Positions 8,435 through 15,796 of a stretch of DNA of 34,641 nt are shown here, piece by piece. Positions within the stretch are counted from its first letter, which is position 1. The number at the start of each line of letters is the position of its first letter. The notes beneath the pieces were generated by a model. The model searched no databases and had not been told where the DNA came from. It saw only the letters and a list, made by a program, of their open reading frames with translations. Source of the DNA: a virus; IMG/VR virus record IMGVR_UViG_3300038566_000028, positions 1-34,641 of that record; one strand, written 5' to 3'. Position numbers and translations under genes: made by a program.

Positions 8435-8853
8435 TATTTTGTCTCCTTTATATAATGTGTTTCGTACTTATTATAACCTAATTTTTCATAAATCTTACCT
8501 GTAGTCTCAGGGTTTATAGCCTCTAAGCATACCATACTTATCTCAGTACACCCTCTCTCTAATGCTTCAGCCTCGTACATTTTCATAAGCTTAATAGCTG
8601 TAGATGTACCTCTAAACTCAGGCTCTACATACCATGCTAACTCTTGAGCTTGTAGTTTACCTGGATGTAAGAAACTAGGTGCAGCCATAGCTACTAAAAA
8701 ACCTTTACCTACAATTACCTTAGAAAATACTAAAGGGTTAGCTAGTACATCTCTATAATACTCTTTTGCATTACTTGGATACTCTATACCTGCCTCAGCA
8801 TAAAATCTACCTGCTGCATCTGTTATATAATCTAATATTATCTCTTCACTCAT
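8434..8853 (-). CDS. GNAT-family N-acetyltransferase
   Basis: 139 aa from the start at 8853, chosen because GGAG lies 6 nt upstream. An alternative ATG at 8865 lies inside terL without such a site. GNAT features: a beta-strand plus acetyl-CoA pyrophosphate loop in ELAWYVEPEFRGTSTAIKLM (about residues 73-92), and the C-terminal TGKIYEKLGYNKYETHY typical of GNAT strand 6/7. The substrate is unknown. The gene overlaps the terL stop in ATGA and is followed by virion genes, so the protein would be made late. Similar stand-alone acetyltransferases occur in other podovirus packaging blocks. Confidence 0.78.
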   Translation of the reverse strand: MSEEIILDYITDAAGRFYAEAGIEYPSNAKEYYRDVLANPLVFSKVIVGKGFLVAMAAPSFLHPGKLQAQELAWYVEPEFRGTSTAIKLMKMYEAEALERGCTEISMVCLEAINPETTGKIYEKLGYNKYETHYIKETK

Positions 8854-10247
8854 AGTGGACTCCAATCATTCTTAATCTGTATAGACTCTTTAAACTTATT
8901 ATTACTTAGTAACTCTCTACTAGCCCCCATACCATCTATAAGAAACTCAAAGGCATTACATACATGAGAGTATGGACCTTTATCAGGTTTCTCTGCATAT
9001 TTCTCCCCACTTACATTAATTCTACGATATGAATAACCACCATTTAATCCTCTGATCAGCTTTTTACACTTGTTAGATATGATTATATCAGGCTGTCCTA
9101 CAGTTACCTTACCAAATTTCTTTTTAACTGCCTCTACCATAGTAGTAGGAGATCCTGTAGCTGAGGTCCTAGGGTGTAACTGAGCTTTATTGTACACTTT
9201 AAACATAGTAGCATCATTAACCTGTCCTCTTTGATTAGCAGCCCATGGATCTATCCAGGTCTCTAACTTATGCTTAGGGTAATGCTGCTGCATGTGAGAC
9301 TCTATTATGCTTGAGAAGTCTGTAAGGTTTACATCATCACTCACTAACTCATCAAAGATCACTACTCTACCTAGTGCATCTACTTGACCTACTAAGAAAC
9401 CACTCCACCTACCATTATCTCCACCGCATATTAAACCTCTATCAGGATTAGGTGGACCTAGTAAACTATGATCTATCACATGAAGTCTCTCATTAAACTC
9501 AGGATACACAGGCTTACCATCTTTTAATGCTACCATCTTAACCTTCAGCATAATATCTATAAAGTTATCAGTAGCTCCTGCTACCTGTCTTGAGTAGTAG
9601 TCATGTGGTAAGTTCTCTAAGTTCTCAGCATCAGGGTTAATAGTGTTATCATCTAGTAATGCAGGAGGCTGTCTATAAACTGAGTAGTCTGTAGGTCTTT
9701 TATCAGTCATGAATAGATTATATATCCAATGATCATCACTAAAGCTATTTGTATCTGCTACTACATTTGACTTTGTACATCCTGGACCATCTTTAGGGTA
9801 TGGGTATCTACCTAACCTTGAGATCACATTCTGTAAAGTATCATGGCTCAGCTCTCTCATCTCATTCAGGTAAGCACCTGTAATCTCTAATGATAGTAAC
9901 TTCCTCATATCTCCTGGCTTATCTAAGGACCTAAATAAAAACTCAGCATGTACTCCATCGTGTTCATATACAGCAGTTAAGTTACCCCAATTAAACTTTA
10001 ACATATCATCAAAGAAACCATCAAAAGACTTAATAGTCGTATCTTTAAGCTCTTGGTATGTATTACGAATTACAGCCCATCTAGTATATCTTATACCATC
10101 ATCATTAGGCTCTTGCTCATACATCAGTCTCTCTAACTTAGCTATAGATCCTAGAGTCTTACCTGATCCTACAGGACCAATAATAAGAGTTACTAGATTA
10201 TCATCTAAGTAGTAATCCGATACTGTAGGAGCTAATTCTATCTCCAT
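8850..10247 (-). CDS. terL: Terminase large subunit
   Basis: 465 aa packaging ATPase-nuclease. Walker A is GPVGSGKT (residues 24-31) and Walker B with the catalytic Glu is ITGAYLNE (about 122-129). The RNase H-like nuclease half shows GLICGGDNGRWSGFLVGQVD, then VIFDELVSDD, the IDPWAANQRGQ segment, and a C-terminal SHVCNAFEFLIDG that would supply acidic metal ligands. It docks on the portal and drives DNA into the prohead. The start overlaps the upstream gene by 10 nt with no clear ribosome site of its own, so coupling is likely. Confidence 0.95.
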   Translation of the reverse strand: MEIELAPTVSDYYLDDNLVTLIIGPVGSGKTLGSIAKLERLMYEQEPNDDGIRYTRWAVIRNTYQELKDTTIKSFDGFFDDMLKFNWGNLTAVYEHDGVHAEFLFRSLDKPGDMRKLLSLEITGAYLNEMRELSHDTLQNVISRLGRYPYPKDGPGCTKSNVVADTNSFSDDHWIYNLFMTDKRPTDYSVYRQPPALLDDNTINPDAENLENLPHDYYSRQVAGATDNFIDIMLKVKMVALKDGKPVYPEFNERLHVIDHSLLGPPNPDRGLICGGDNGRWSGFLVGQVDALGRVVIFDELVSDDVNLTDFSSIIESHMQQHYPKHKLETWIDPWAANQRGQVNDATMFKVYNKAQLHPRTSATGSPTTMVEAVKKKFGKVTVGQPDIIISNKCKKLIRGLNGGYSYRRINVSGEKYAEKPDKGPYSHVCNAFEFLIDGMGASRELLSNNKFKESIQIKNDWSPL

Positions 10248-11035
10248 GATAGAGGTCTAAACTTACTTATAAAGTCATTACTCACTAGCACTAGATCGTA
10301 AGTAACAATACCATTCTGAGTACCTTGAGATGTGATACCCTCTACTTTAAAATCTGCACCTGCAGGAAACTTTAACCATGGTAACTGCTTTTGTGCTGAG
10401 CTCTGATAGTTAAATAAATGCTCTTGGTATCTAAATACACCTCCTGGCTGTCTAGCATAAGCTATAAGCTCAATATCTTTACCTTTAGGTGCATTACCAT
10501 ACCAATTAGTGACAAAGCCTGAGAAACCTGTAGGGATAGTAAATATACTTGTAATAGTTTGGTTAGCTACCTTACCACCATAACTAGCAGGGATATGACA
10601 ATAAGCATTTAGTACATTAGGTACTCCTGCAGCAGGTATAGCCTCAGTTCCTACCCATACATCTCCTATAAGAGGTACACCATTAGCATTAAACCCTCTA
10701 AATATAGTCCTGAATACTTTGGTAAGGGGTACAGCTGTTTGACCTGTAAGAGTTATATACTCACTTATAATATTACCTGTACCATGCTCTACCCCCTCTA
10801 AGTATATGAGAGTAGTATCTGTAGAAGATGAGCTAATATATAAAGCATCTCCTGCATCATTGAAAGGATCAGGGTTTTGAAAAGAGTTCATGATACTAGG
10901 TGTTACCTCTATTGTATCACTCTCAGCAAACTTATGATACACCTTACCTATGCCATCAGGCAGTAAACCCATCTGTAAAGCAGGTATTAGATCCTCAATT
11001 TGCTGTAGATAGTCTGTAATGCTATTTGTTTCCAT
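10238..11035 (-). CDS. Beta-rich putative virion protein between terS and terL
   Basis: 265 aa of unknown function. After an N-terminal helix (about 1-25) the protein is beta-rich with many Gly, Thr and aromatic residues. It contains SEYITLTGQTAVPLTKVF and a run ending IFRGFNANGVPLIGDVWVG, a pattern I associate with phage capsid-decoration or head-fibre proteins. No enzymatic motif is visible. It is inserted between the two terminase subunit genes, which normally adjoin. A ribosome site AAGGAT precedes the start by about 7 nt. Confidence 0.5.
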   Translation of the reverse strand: METNSITDYLQQIEDLIPALQMGLLPDGIGKVYHKFAESDTIEVTPSIMNSFQNPDPFNDAGDALYISSSSTDTTLIYLEGVEHGTGNIISEYITLTGQTAVPLTKVFRTIFRGFNANGVPLIGDVWVGTEAIPAAGVPNVLNAYCHIPASYGGKVANQTITSIFTIPTGFSGFVTNWYGNAPKGKDIELIAYARQPGGVFRYQEHLFNYQSSAQKQLPWLKFPAGADFKVEGITSQGTQNGIVTYDLVLVSNDFISKFRPLSWR

Positions 11036-11036
11036 G

Positions 11037-11501
11037 TTATTTATCCTTAGTAGGGTTTACTTTGATCACTCTCTTGATGATCTGTCCTGAGTGTTCTACC
11101 TTAGTGTTATCAGTAAATATACCATGATACCTACCTAGTAGATCTAATGCACTCTTAGCAGCTGCTATATCAGCCTTAGTCATTTTTTGACTCATAGTGC
11201 TACTTACACCAGGGGCTACATTCTCTTTAACTATAACATCAGTCTGCTCATTACCTAATCCCATCTCTACTACCCTTCTAAGTTTAGATAGTACCCATTC
11301 AGGAGTAATCTCAGCTTTATCTGCAGCTATTTGCTTTAGTTCAGCTACATAGGCTTTAACCTCATCTTTTCTCATCAGTCGTGAGCCTATACGATCTGCT
11401 GATCTTTTACTGTATCCTGCTCTGATAGCTGCTTTAGTCTGATTAAAGTCTAGTATGTACTCTCTACAAAATGCTTTCTGTTTTTCGTTTAATGTATTCA
11501 T
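11037..11501 (-). CDS. terS: Terminase small subunit
   Basis: 154 aa, Terminase_2-type. The DNA-binding N-terminus is LNEKQKAFCREYILDFNQTK followed by AAIRAGYSKRSADRIGSRLM, a helix-turn-helix typical of the family. Then come ITPEWVLSKLRRVVEMG and a basic C-terminus (IIKRVIKVNPTKDK). It recognises the packaging site and activates TerL. The start at 11501 is required to keep the N-terminal motif. It lies 7 nt downstream of a strong -10 box, so the mRNA may be leaderless or nearly so. GAGG sits only 1 nt from the ATG. Confidence 0.9.
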   Translation of the reverse strand: MNTLNEKQKAFCREYILDFNQTKAAIRAGYSKRSADRIGSRLMRKDEVKAYVAELKQIAADKAEITPEWVLSKLRRVVEMGLGNEQTDVIVKENVAPGVSSTMSQKMTKADIAAAKSALDLLGRYHGIFTDNTKVEHSGQIIKRVIKVNPTKDK

Positions 11502-11507
11502 GCCTCA

Positions 11508-11537
11508 ATAATAGCTAATTTATACTTAGTTTGTCAA
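11508..11537 (-). promoter_or_regulatory. Sigma70-like promoter for the late (terS) operon
   Basis: On the minus strand TTGACA (11537-11532) and TATTAT (11513-11508) are separated by 18 bp. This is the best sigma70-type match I found in the window. The expected start is about 11501, at or within a base or two of the terS ATG. It would drive the whole structural arm using host RNA polymerase. Confidence 0.7.
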
Positions 11538-11554
11538 TAAGAGAGTAATCATTT

Positions 11555-11585
11555 GAGATAGAGCCCTTGCAGAGATAGAGCCCTT
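11555..11585. repeat. 14-bp direct repeat GAGATAGAGCCCTT x2
   Basis: Two exact copies at 11555-11568 and 11572-11585, offset 17 bp. Shortened AGAGCCCT copies occur at 11831-11838 and 11846-11853, and AAAGCCCTT at about 11730. The family is confined to this gene-free region as far as I could see. Confidence 0.8.
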
Positions 11586-11593
11586 AAATAGTT

Positions 11594-11797
11594 TGTAGCC
11601 ATGTAGCCGTAGCGAGTGCCCTATACTCCTATTTCTTTTTACTTTTTATTTTTCTTTTTTTATTTTACTTTTGATTTTAAACTCTGAAAAAGTAGCTACA
11701 TAGTAACAAAAAAGAAAAAGAGGGGCGTAAAGCCCTTAAATAAGAGGCTGAAGAGTGTAGCCATTTTGTAGCCATTTTACTGTTTGTAGCCGCTACA
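11594..11797. repeat. TGTAGCC iterons
   Basis: Exact 7-mers at 11594-11600, 11602-11608, 11756-11762, 11767-11773 and 11785-11791. The third and fourth are 11 bp apart within a tandem TGTAGCCATTT unit. The last forms an inverted repeat with GCTACA at 11792-11797. Further GCTACA occurrences lie near 11694 and 11884-11898. Confidence 0.8.
11708..11735 (-). terminator. Intrinsic terminator of the primase-helicase transcript
   Basis: Read leftward, GGGC (11735-11732), a 5-nt loop and GCCC (11726-11723) form a GC stem followed by CTCTTTTTCTTTTTT (11722-11708). The stem is only 4 bp plus flanking pairs, but the U-tract is long. It would separate the regulator/primase transcript from the late operon. 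Confidence 0.65.
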
Positions 11798-11893
11798 TTT
11801 CAAAAAATGGCTGATTTACGATTTTTTTTAAGAGCCCTTGCTTGAAGAGCCCTACAATTTTTTGCTGATCTGTAACAAACTCTGCTACAGTAG

Positions 11894-14224
11894 CTACAAA
11901 CTTACTCCTTTAACTACTCTATCTCCCACTCTAATATTTTTAAGCTCCTTATCTATTCCAAAAATTTGTAATAGTTTTCTATAAGATGCACTCTTCATAC
12001 TATCTCTACCACTTGGTAACATCTTCCATAAATCACTTAATGTAGATCCAGGTATCTTTATACCCTCATCACTCCACTCTATTTGGCTCACTAATTCTTT
12101 GATCTCTGTCTTTTGTATTTCACTTGCTACAATATTACTTAACTCTTTTATAGCAGCTCTTGCATTTTTTGATCTTCTTATAATGTTAATTGCCACATGA
12201 CTATCAGTACTTGTACTATCTTCTACCCTACCTTTAATTTTACTATCAGGTACTTTATAAAATAAAGCCTCTTGCAGCTCCTTACAGTTACTAGCTTCAC
12301 ACTCAGTATATATTTTGTATAGGTAATTAACTGCATTAGTTCTATTCTCTATCTCTCTTGGAGCACCTGCTCTTAATTCATGTGCTAACATTTGTACATT
12401 ACCTACTTTTTTATATGGAGCAGGGTAAATCCTTCTATCTCCTGTACCATCAAAAGGTATCTGCCCAAAGTGATTAGTAGTACCTGCACTATTAAATCCA
12501 TAACTCTTTTGCTTACCTTGACCTTTAATATTTAATGTTTTACTAGATCCTGCAGTAGCATCAGATTTTATCTCTCCTCTTAATACTCCTAGCTCTCTAT
12601 TATTTAACTGCTCTACATCTTCATAAACTACTACTCTCTTACCTAACTTATCATCATCCCATCCTGCAATAATGGCAGCTGATCCCATACCTGCTACTTT
12701 ACTATAACCTAAATACCAGGTAGGTAGATCTAATACCCAAAAACTCTTACCACTACCTCTATCAGGATTAACTAAAAATAGTACAGCCATGATCTGCTTA
12801 TAATGAAATAGGTAGTAACTAAGATAAACTAAGCTAACAGGGTATCCACATATAACTGCATCATCTTCAAAAGCTTTAATGGCTTCAGCTATAATATCGT
12901 TAGGCTCTTCAGCAGTAGGCTCAAATCTTGCATCAGGGGATATATTAAAAGTACGATCATAAATATTTAAGCCCTCATCTTGGAATGGATTTTGATGTAT
13001 CTCAATAGACTCAGCACCTACACAATATTTTGCTATTGTAAGCCCTCTACTATATCTACCATTCTCATCATTCTCCCCTAAGCCCATATTAAATAGCTCA
13101 TCTGCAATAGACTGCTCATTCCTTTTATAGTCCATATTTCTCTTATTAGTGTATGCTATTTGATCATCTTGAAACATCACATACTTAGATACTCCTGCAC
13201 TATCATCTACTCTATATACTGATATGTTACCTTCAGCCATAGAGAAAAAAGGTCTACTCTCACAGGCATTACCTGTACAGCATATATAAGGCTCTCCCCT
13301 CTCATCATATTGCATATAAGCATAACCTGGCTTATCCTCAGTATGACCTGGGTTACAAATAGGGCAGCCTAGTCCTGAGATCCTTGGATTATCTCCTTCT
13401 ACCTCTGATAACTTATCTACTAAAGTCTCAAAAGTTATAAATCTATCTACTGTACCTGTCATGATATGAGTATCTGAGCTCAGTACATAACCTTTAGCTG
13501 TAGTTCTAATGATCTTAGTATTGATCTCTCCCTTAACTCTCTTACCCCTAACTGTAGCAGATGTAAACTCTTCATTAGCCATAATACTATCAGGCTCAAT
13601 AGGAGTATATGCACTTTTAAATCTACTTTTTAATGTATCTTTGAATATATCATCAAAATCTATATATGGATCTGAGATCTTTTTATTATCTCTACTCTTT
13701 GCATCTTTTAAAGGTAGTGTAGGACTAAAGTAACCTGCTGCATTAAATGATGCTCTAGTATCTATACCACTATCAGGCTCATCCCATATATAATCTATAT
13801 AATCAAAAAATGCCTTTGCTTGTTTTTTCATAGCTGCAGCATTAATACTAAAAGGCTCAGTTAGTAAGTATATAATGTGATACCTAGAATTTCTTTTATC
13901 ACTCTTATTAGACTGACTAGGGATAGCTAAATAAAATAGATCCTTACCATCCATCTTATCAAGTAACTTATCTAACTTATCAGGCTTACCTTCAAAATCA
14001 ATAATACCTATGTTACCTCTTGCTTTAATAGTCTCATTAGTTCTATGATGCTTACTCATCCAGGTTTTACCCTGCTCAATATTAGTCATCTCTTTATCCC
14101 CATACTCAGTAACAGGAGATACACAGTTAGTAGCTAGATCAGTAAATAGTACATTAACATTACTAGACTCTTTATACTTATAACCATTAAAATGATTTTT
14201 ACTTATACTATATTTAAAGATCAT
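11894..14224 (-). CDS. Primase-helicase (AEP-like N-terminus, zinc motif, SF3/D5-like ATPase)
   Basis: 776 aa from ATG 14224, which starts 1 nt after the upstream stop and follows AGGTAAG. A TTG 27 nt further upstream is less likely. N-terminal segment GNIGIIDFEG (about 70-79) and RYHIIYLL (114-121) fit an archaeo-eukaryotic-type primase. A zinc motif uses C287, C290, C315/C316 and C321. The helicase half has Walker A NPDRGSGKS (486-494), Walker B VVVYEDVEQ (531-539), a sensor FNSAGTTNH (577-585) and an Arg finger GDRRI (about 595-599). It would unwind the fork and make primers for the family A polymerase. It lies in the leftward arm, apart from the other replication genes. Confidence 0.87.
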   Translation of the reverse strand: MIFKYSISKNHFNGYKYKESSNVNVLFTDLATNCVSPVTEYGDKEMTNIEQGKTWMSKHHRTNETIKARGNIGIIDFEGKPDKLDKLLDKMDGKDLFYLAIPSQSNKSDKRNSRYHIIYLLTEPFSINAAAMKKQAKAFFDYIDYIWDEPDSGIDTRASFNAAGYFSPTLPLKDAKSRDNKKISDPYIDFDDIFKDTLKSRFKSAYTPIEPDSIMANEEFTSATVRGKRVKGEINTKIIRTTAKGYVLSSDTHIMTGTVDRFITFETLVDKLSEVEGDNPRISGLGCPICNPGHTEDKPGYAYMQYDERGEPYICCTGNACESRPFFSMAEGNISVYRVDDSAGVSKYVMFQDDQIAYTNKRNMDYKRNEQSIADELFNMGLGENDENGRYSRGLTIAKYCVGAESIEIHQNPFQDEGLNIYDRTFNISPDARFEPTAEEPNDIIAEAIKAFEDDAVICGYPVSLVYLSYYLFHYKQIMAVLFLVNPDRGSGKSFWVLDLPTWYLGYSKVAGMGSAAIIAGWDDDKLGKRVVVYEDVEQLNNRELGVLRGEIKSDATAGSSKTLNIKGQGKQKSYGFNSAGTTNHFGQIPFDGTGDRRIYPAPYKKVGNVQMLAHELRAGAPREIENRTNAVNYLYKIYTECEASNCKELQEALFYKVPDSKIKGRVEDSTSTDSHVAINIIRRSKNARAAIKELSNIVASEIQKTEIKELVSQIEWSDEGIKIPGSTLSDLWKMLPSGRDSMKSASYRKLLQIFGIDKELKNIRVGDRVVKGVSL

Positions 14225-14225
14225 A

Positions 14226-14375
14226 CTACTTACCTGCAGTATAGTGATCAAGTGCTTTATCTATTGCATCAGATATAGTAGCTAACTTCTCAGCAGCTTG
14301 TATCTTTTTTGCTTTTGCATGTACAGCTTTTTTCATTGATACATTTACATGAGTACCTTTTTCTTTTCGTGCCAT
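14226..14375 (-). CDS. Small ribbon-helix-helix DNA-binding regulator
   Basis: 49 aa. A basic start (MARKEKG) precedes a short strand THVNVSM, helix A (KKAVHAKAKKIQAAEKL) and helix B (TISDAIDKALDHY), the strand-helix-helix plan of Arc/MetJ/CopG proteins. As a dimer it would bind tandem DNA sites through the strand. A strong GAAGGAG ribosome site precedes the ATG, and the stop is one base from the primase start. It is the first gene of the leftward arm and faces the 11-bp repeats at 14424-14445, so autoregulation and control of the rightward promoter are likely. Fold and target are inferred. Confidence 0.75.
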   Translation of the reverse strand: MARKEKGTHVNVSMKKAVHAKAKKIQAAEKLATISDAIDKALDHYTAGK

Positions 14376-14423
14376 AATTGTCTCCTTCATTTTTTAGATA
14401 CTAGAATGTTAGCAGTAAGTTTC

Positions 14424-14457
14424 TTAAAGGTTTATTAAAGGTTTATTAAACTATAAT
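14424..14457 (+). promoter_or_regulatory. Rightward early promoter with tandem 11-bp operator
   Basis: TTAAAGGTTTA occurs twice back to back (14424-14434 and 14435-14445), followed by TTAAAC and a perfect TATAAT at 14452-14457. No -35 hexamer is present at 16-18 bp; the repeats occupy that place. The 11-bp period (about one helical turn) is what a ribbon-helix-helix protein or an activator would use. The first gene starts at 14503 after GAGGAG. Confidence 0.68.
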
Positions 14458-14502
14458 TTTCTCATGGGTTTAAATTACCTAATAAAACTAGAGGAGATGT
14501 AG

Positions 14503-14640
14503 ATGAGAGATTTACTATTATTTGCTGAGTATCATAATTTTGATGCTGAGATTGTAGGATCTAAAGTAAGAGTATGGGATCAAGATGGAGAAATAATAAC
14601 ATCATCTTTAACTGAGTTAAAAATATGGATGGGTTATTAA
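14503..14640 (+). CDS. Small protein of unknown function, first rightward gene
   Basis: 45 aa, starting MRDLLLFAEYHNFDAEIVG and ending KIWMGY. A strong GAGGAGATGTAG ribosome site precedes the ATG. Composition suggests a small alpha/beta protein with a VRVWDQDGEII strand-turn-strand. It is the first gene after the candidate early promoter, a place where phages often carry host-takeover proteins, but no family is recognised. Confidence 0.6.
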   Translation: MRDLLLFAEYHNFDAEIVGSKVRVWDQDGEIITSSLTELKIWMGY

Positions 14641-14641
14641 G

Positions 14642-14791
14642 ATGAGATTTATTAAAGATGCAGGAGTATTTTTACTTATGGCTGCTATGGTATTTACTGT
14701 AGTATATATGATGGTGTATGCCTGGGATCAAGAGTATGAGTACCAACAACAAAAAGAAAAGGAATACTATGAGCAAGTTTATAGAGGATAG
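14642..14791 (+). CDS. Small single-span membrane protein
   Basis: 49 aa. A short basic start (MRFIKD) precedes one hydrophobic segment at residues about 8-27 (GVFLLMAAMVFTVVYMMVYA) and a charged tail rich in Gln, Lys, Glu and Tyr. It starts one base after the upstream stop and its 3' end overlaps the MazG-like gene by 23 nt. Function unknown; an early membrane protein such as a superinfection or host-modifying factor is possible. Confidence 0.55.
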   Translation: MRFIKDAGVFLLMAAMVFTVVYMMVYAWDQEYEYQQQKEKEYYEQVYRG

Positions 14792-15152
14792 TCTTAGGAC
14801 TGAGAGTAGTGAGTTTAATATGTTAGTAGATAATGATGCTAACATTTATAAAAGAGAGAGATTAGTACATGCTGCTATGGGTATGCAAACTGAGACCGCT
14901 GAGTTTACAGATGCACTAAAAAAGAGTTTATTCTATGGTAAGCCATTAGATGTAACTAATTTAAAAGAAGAGTTAGGAGATCTATTATGGTATGTAGCTA
15001 TTGCTATGGATGAGTTAGATACTGACTTTGATGCTGAGATGGATAGAGTGATTAATAAATTAAAAGTTAGATACCCTGAGAAGTTTACAAGAGATGCAGC
15101 TGAAGTAAGAGACCTAACTGCTGAGAGAGAAGTGCTAGAAAATGGCAAGTAA
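14769..15152 (+). CDS. mazG: MazG-like nucleotide pyrophosphohydrolase
   Basis: 127 aa from ATG 14769, preferred because AAGGAA lies just upstream. A start at 14718 would add 17 residues without a site. The helical MazG fold is shown by the ExxE metal motif in GMQTETAEFTDALKK (about 40-54) and the ExxD motif in NLKEELGDLLWYVA (about 65-78). Family members hydrolyse NTPs or dNTPs to NMPs; phage MazG may lower alarmones or clear nucleotides. It is followed by thyX, and with the distant nrdJ forms the nucleotide-metabolism set. Confidence 0.85.
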   Translation: MSKFIEDSLRTESSEFNMLVDNDANIYKRERLVHAAMGMQTETAEFTDALKKSLFYGKPLDVTNLKEELGDLLWYVAIAMDELDTDFDAEMDRVINKLKVRYPEKFTRDAAEVRDLTAEREVLENGK

Positions 15153-15216
15153 AAATCAATTAAGAGCTAAAAGACTCAAGAGAAAAAAGAATAAGGATCA
15201 AAGAGATGCAGGTTAA
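15142..15216 (+). CDS. Possible 24-aa basic peptide overlapping mazG and thyX
   Basis: ATG at 15142 opens a 24-residue frame, MASKNQLRAKRLKRKKNKDQ then RDAG, with about ten Lys/Arg. It overlaps the mazG end by 11 nt and the thyX start by 11 nt, bridging the two genes. The ribosome site is weak. It may be a real nucleic-acid-binding peptide or only a coupling frame. Confidence 0.3.
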   Translation: MASKNQLRAKRLKRKKNKDQRDAG

Positions 15217-15796
15217 TCTATTAAATTATACACCACTATCAGTAGCAGATGCTGCAATAGGTAAATGTTATGATAAGGGCTGCCATACAGATATAGATAA
15301 AATGACTAAGAGAATTGATAATGTAGCTAATGTAAAAAAACATGCTAGTACTATTGAGCATATCTCTTATAACTTTGATATAGATGGAGTAAGTAGAGCT
15401 TTATTACAGGAACTAGCTAGACATAGGATAGCATCATACTCAGTAAAGAGTACTAGATACACTTTAAAAGAGTTAAAAGATGGACCATCTGATCTAACAA
15501 AATACTTAGTAATGACTCCTGATCAGGATGTAAATAAAAATAATGAGCAGCAGTTAATGCTATTAGTAGCTAGGTTACAGCAGGGAGTATCTAATGATAT
15601 TGCTAAGTATATGTTACCTGAGGCATATAAAACTAGTTTAGTTATGACTATAAATGCTAGATCATTACAAAATTTTATAGCATTAAGATCAGATAAACAT
15701 GCTCTATGGGAGATACAGGATCTAGCTAAAGCTATGTATAATGCACTACCTGAGGATCATAAATTTTTATTTTCAAACTTTTTAAAGGTTTGTTAA
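15206..15796 (+). CDS. thyX: Flavin-dependent thymidylate synthase
   Basis: 196 aa. It carries the ThyX signature RHR-x7-S (R72 H73 R74 ... S82) in ELARHRIASYSVKSTRY, preceded by the FAD-side helix ASTIEHISYNFDIDGVSRAL. The C-terminal INARSLQNFIALR and HALWEIQDLAKAMY are typical. It makes dTMP from dUMP using methylene-tetrahydrofolate, FAD and NADPH, supporting phage DNA synthesis without thyA. Its last codons form part of the first 11-bp repeat of the downstream regulatory region. Confidence 0.95.
   Translation: MQVNLLNYTPLSVADAAIGKCYDKGCHTDIDKMTKRIDNVANVKKHASTIEHISYNFDIDGVSRALLQELARHRIASYSVKSTRYTLKELKDGPSDLTKYLVMTPDQDVNKNNEQQLMLLVARLQQGVSNDIAKYMLPEAYKTSLVMTINARSLQNFIALRSDKHALWEIQDLAKAMYNALPEDHKFLFSNFLKVC

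Larger units (their letters stand above)
11502..11893. other. 392-bp gene-free repeat region (candidate replication origin or packaging site)
   Basis: This is the only gap over 300 bp. It lies between the 3' end of the primase-helicase gene and the start of terS. It holds direct repeats of TGTAGCC (11594, 11602, 11756, 11767, 11785) and the inverted repeat TGTAGC-C-GCTACA (11785-11797). It also holds two GTAGCTAC palindromes (about 11692 and 11891), repeats of AGAGCCCT, a T-rich tract (11630-11682) and a purine tract (11708-11725). CpG is locally frequent (five sites) against a near CpG-free genome. Iterons plus AT-rich DNA next to the primase-helicase suggest an origin; adjacency to terS also allows a packaging site. 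Confidence 0.6.

Noticed and set aside
11555-11585. Repeats as a CRISPR array
   Set aside because: Units are 14 bp with a 3-bp gap and only two copies; no spacer-length intervals and no cas genes.
14225-14251. TTG at 14251 as the primase-helicase start
   Set aside because: It would overlap the ribbon-helix-helix gene and lacks a ribosome site; ATG 14224 follows AGGTAAG at good spacing.
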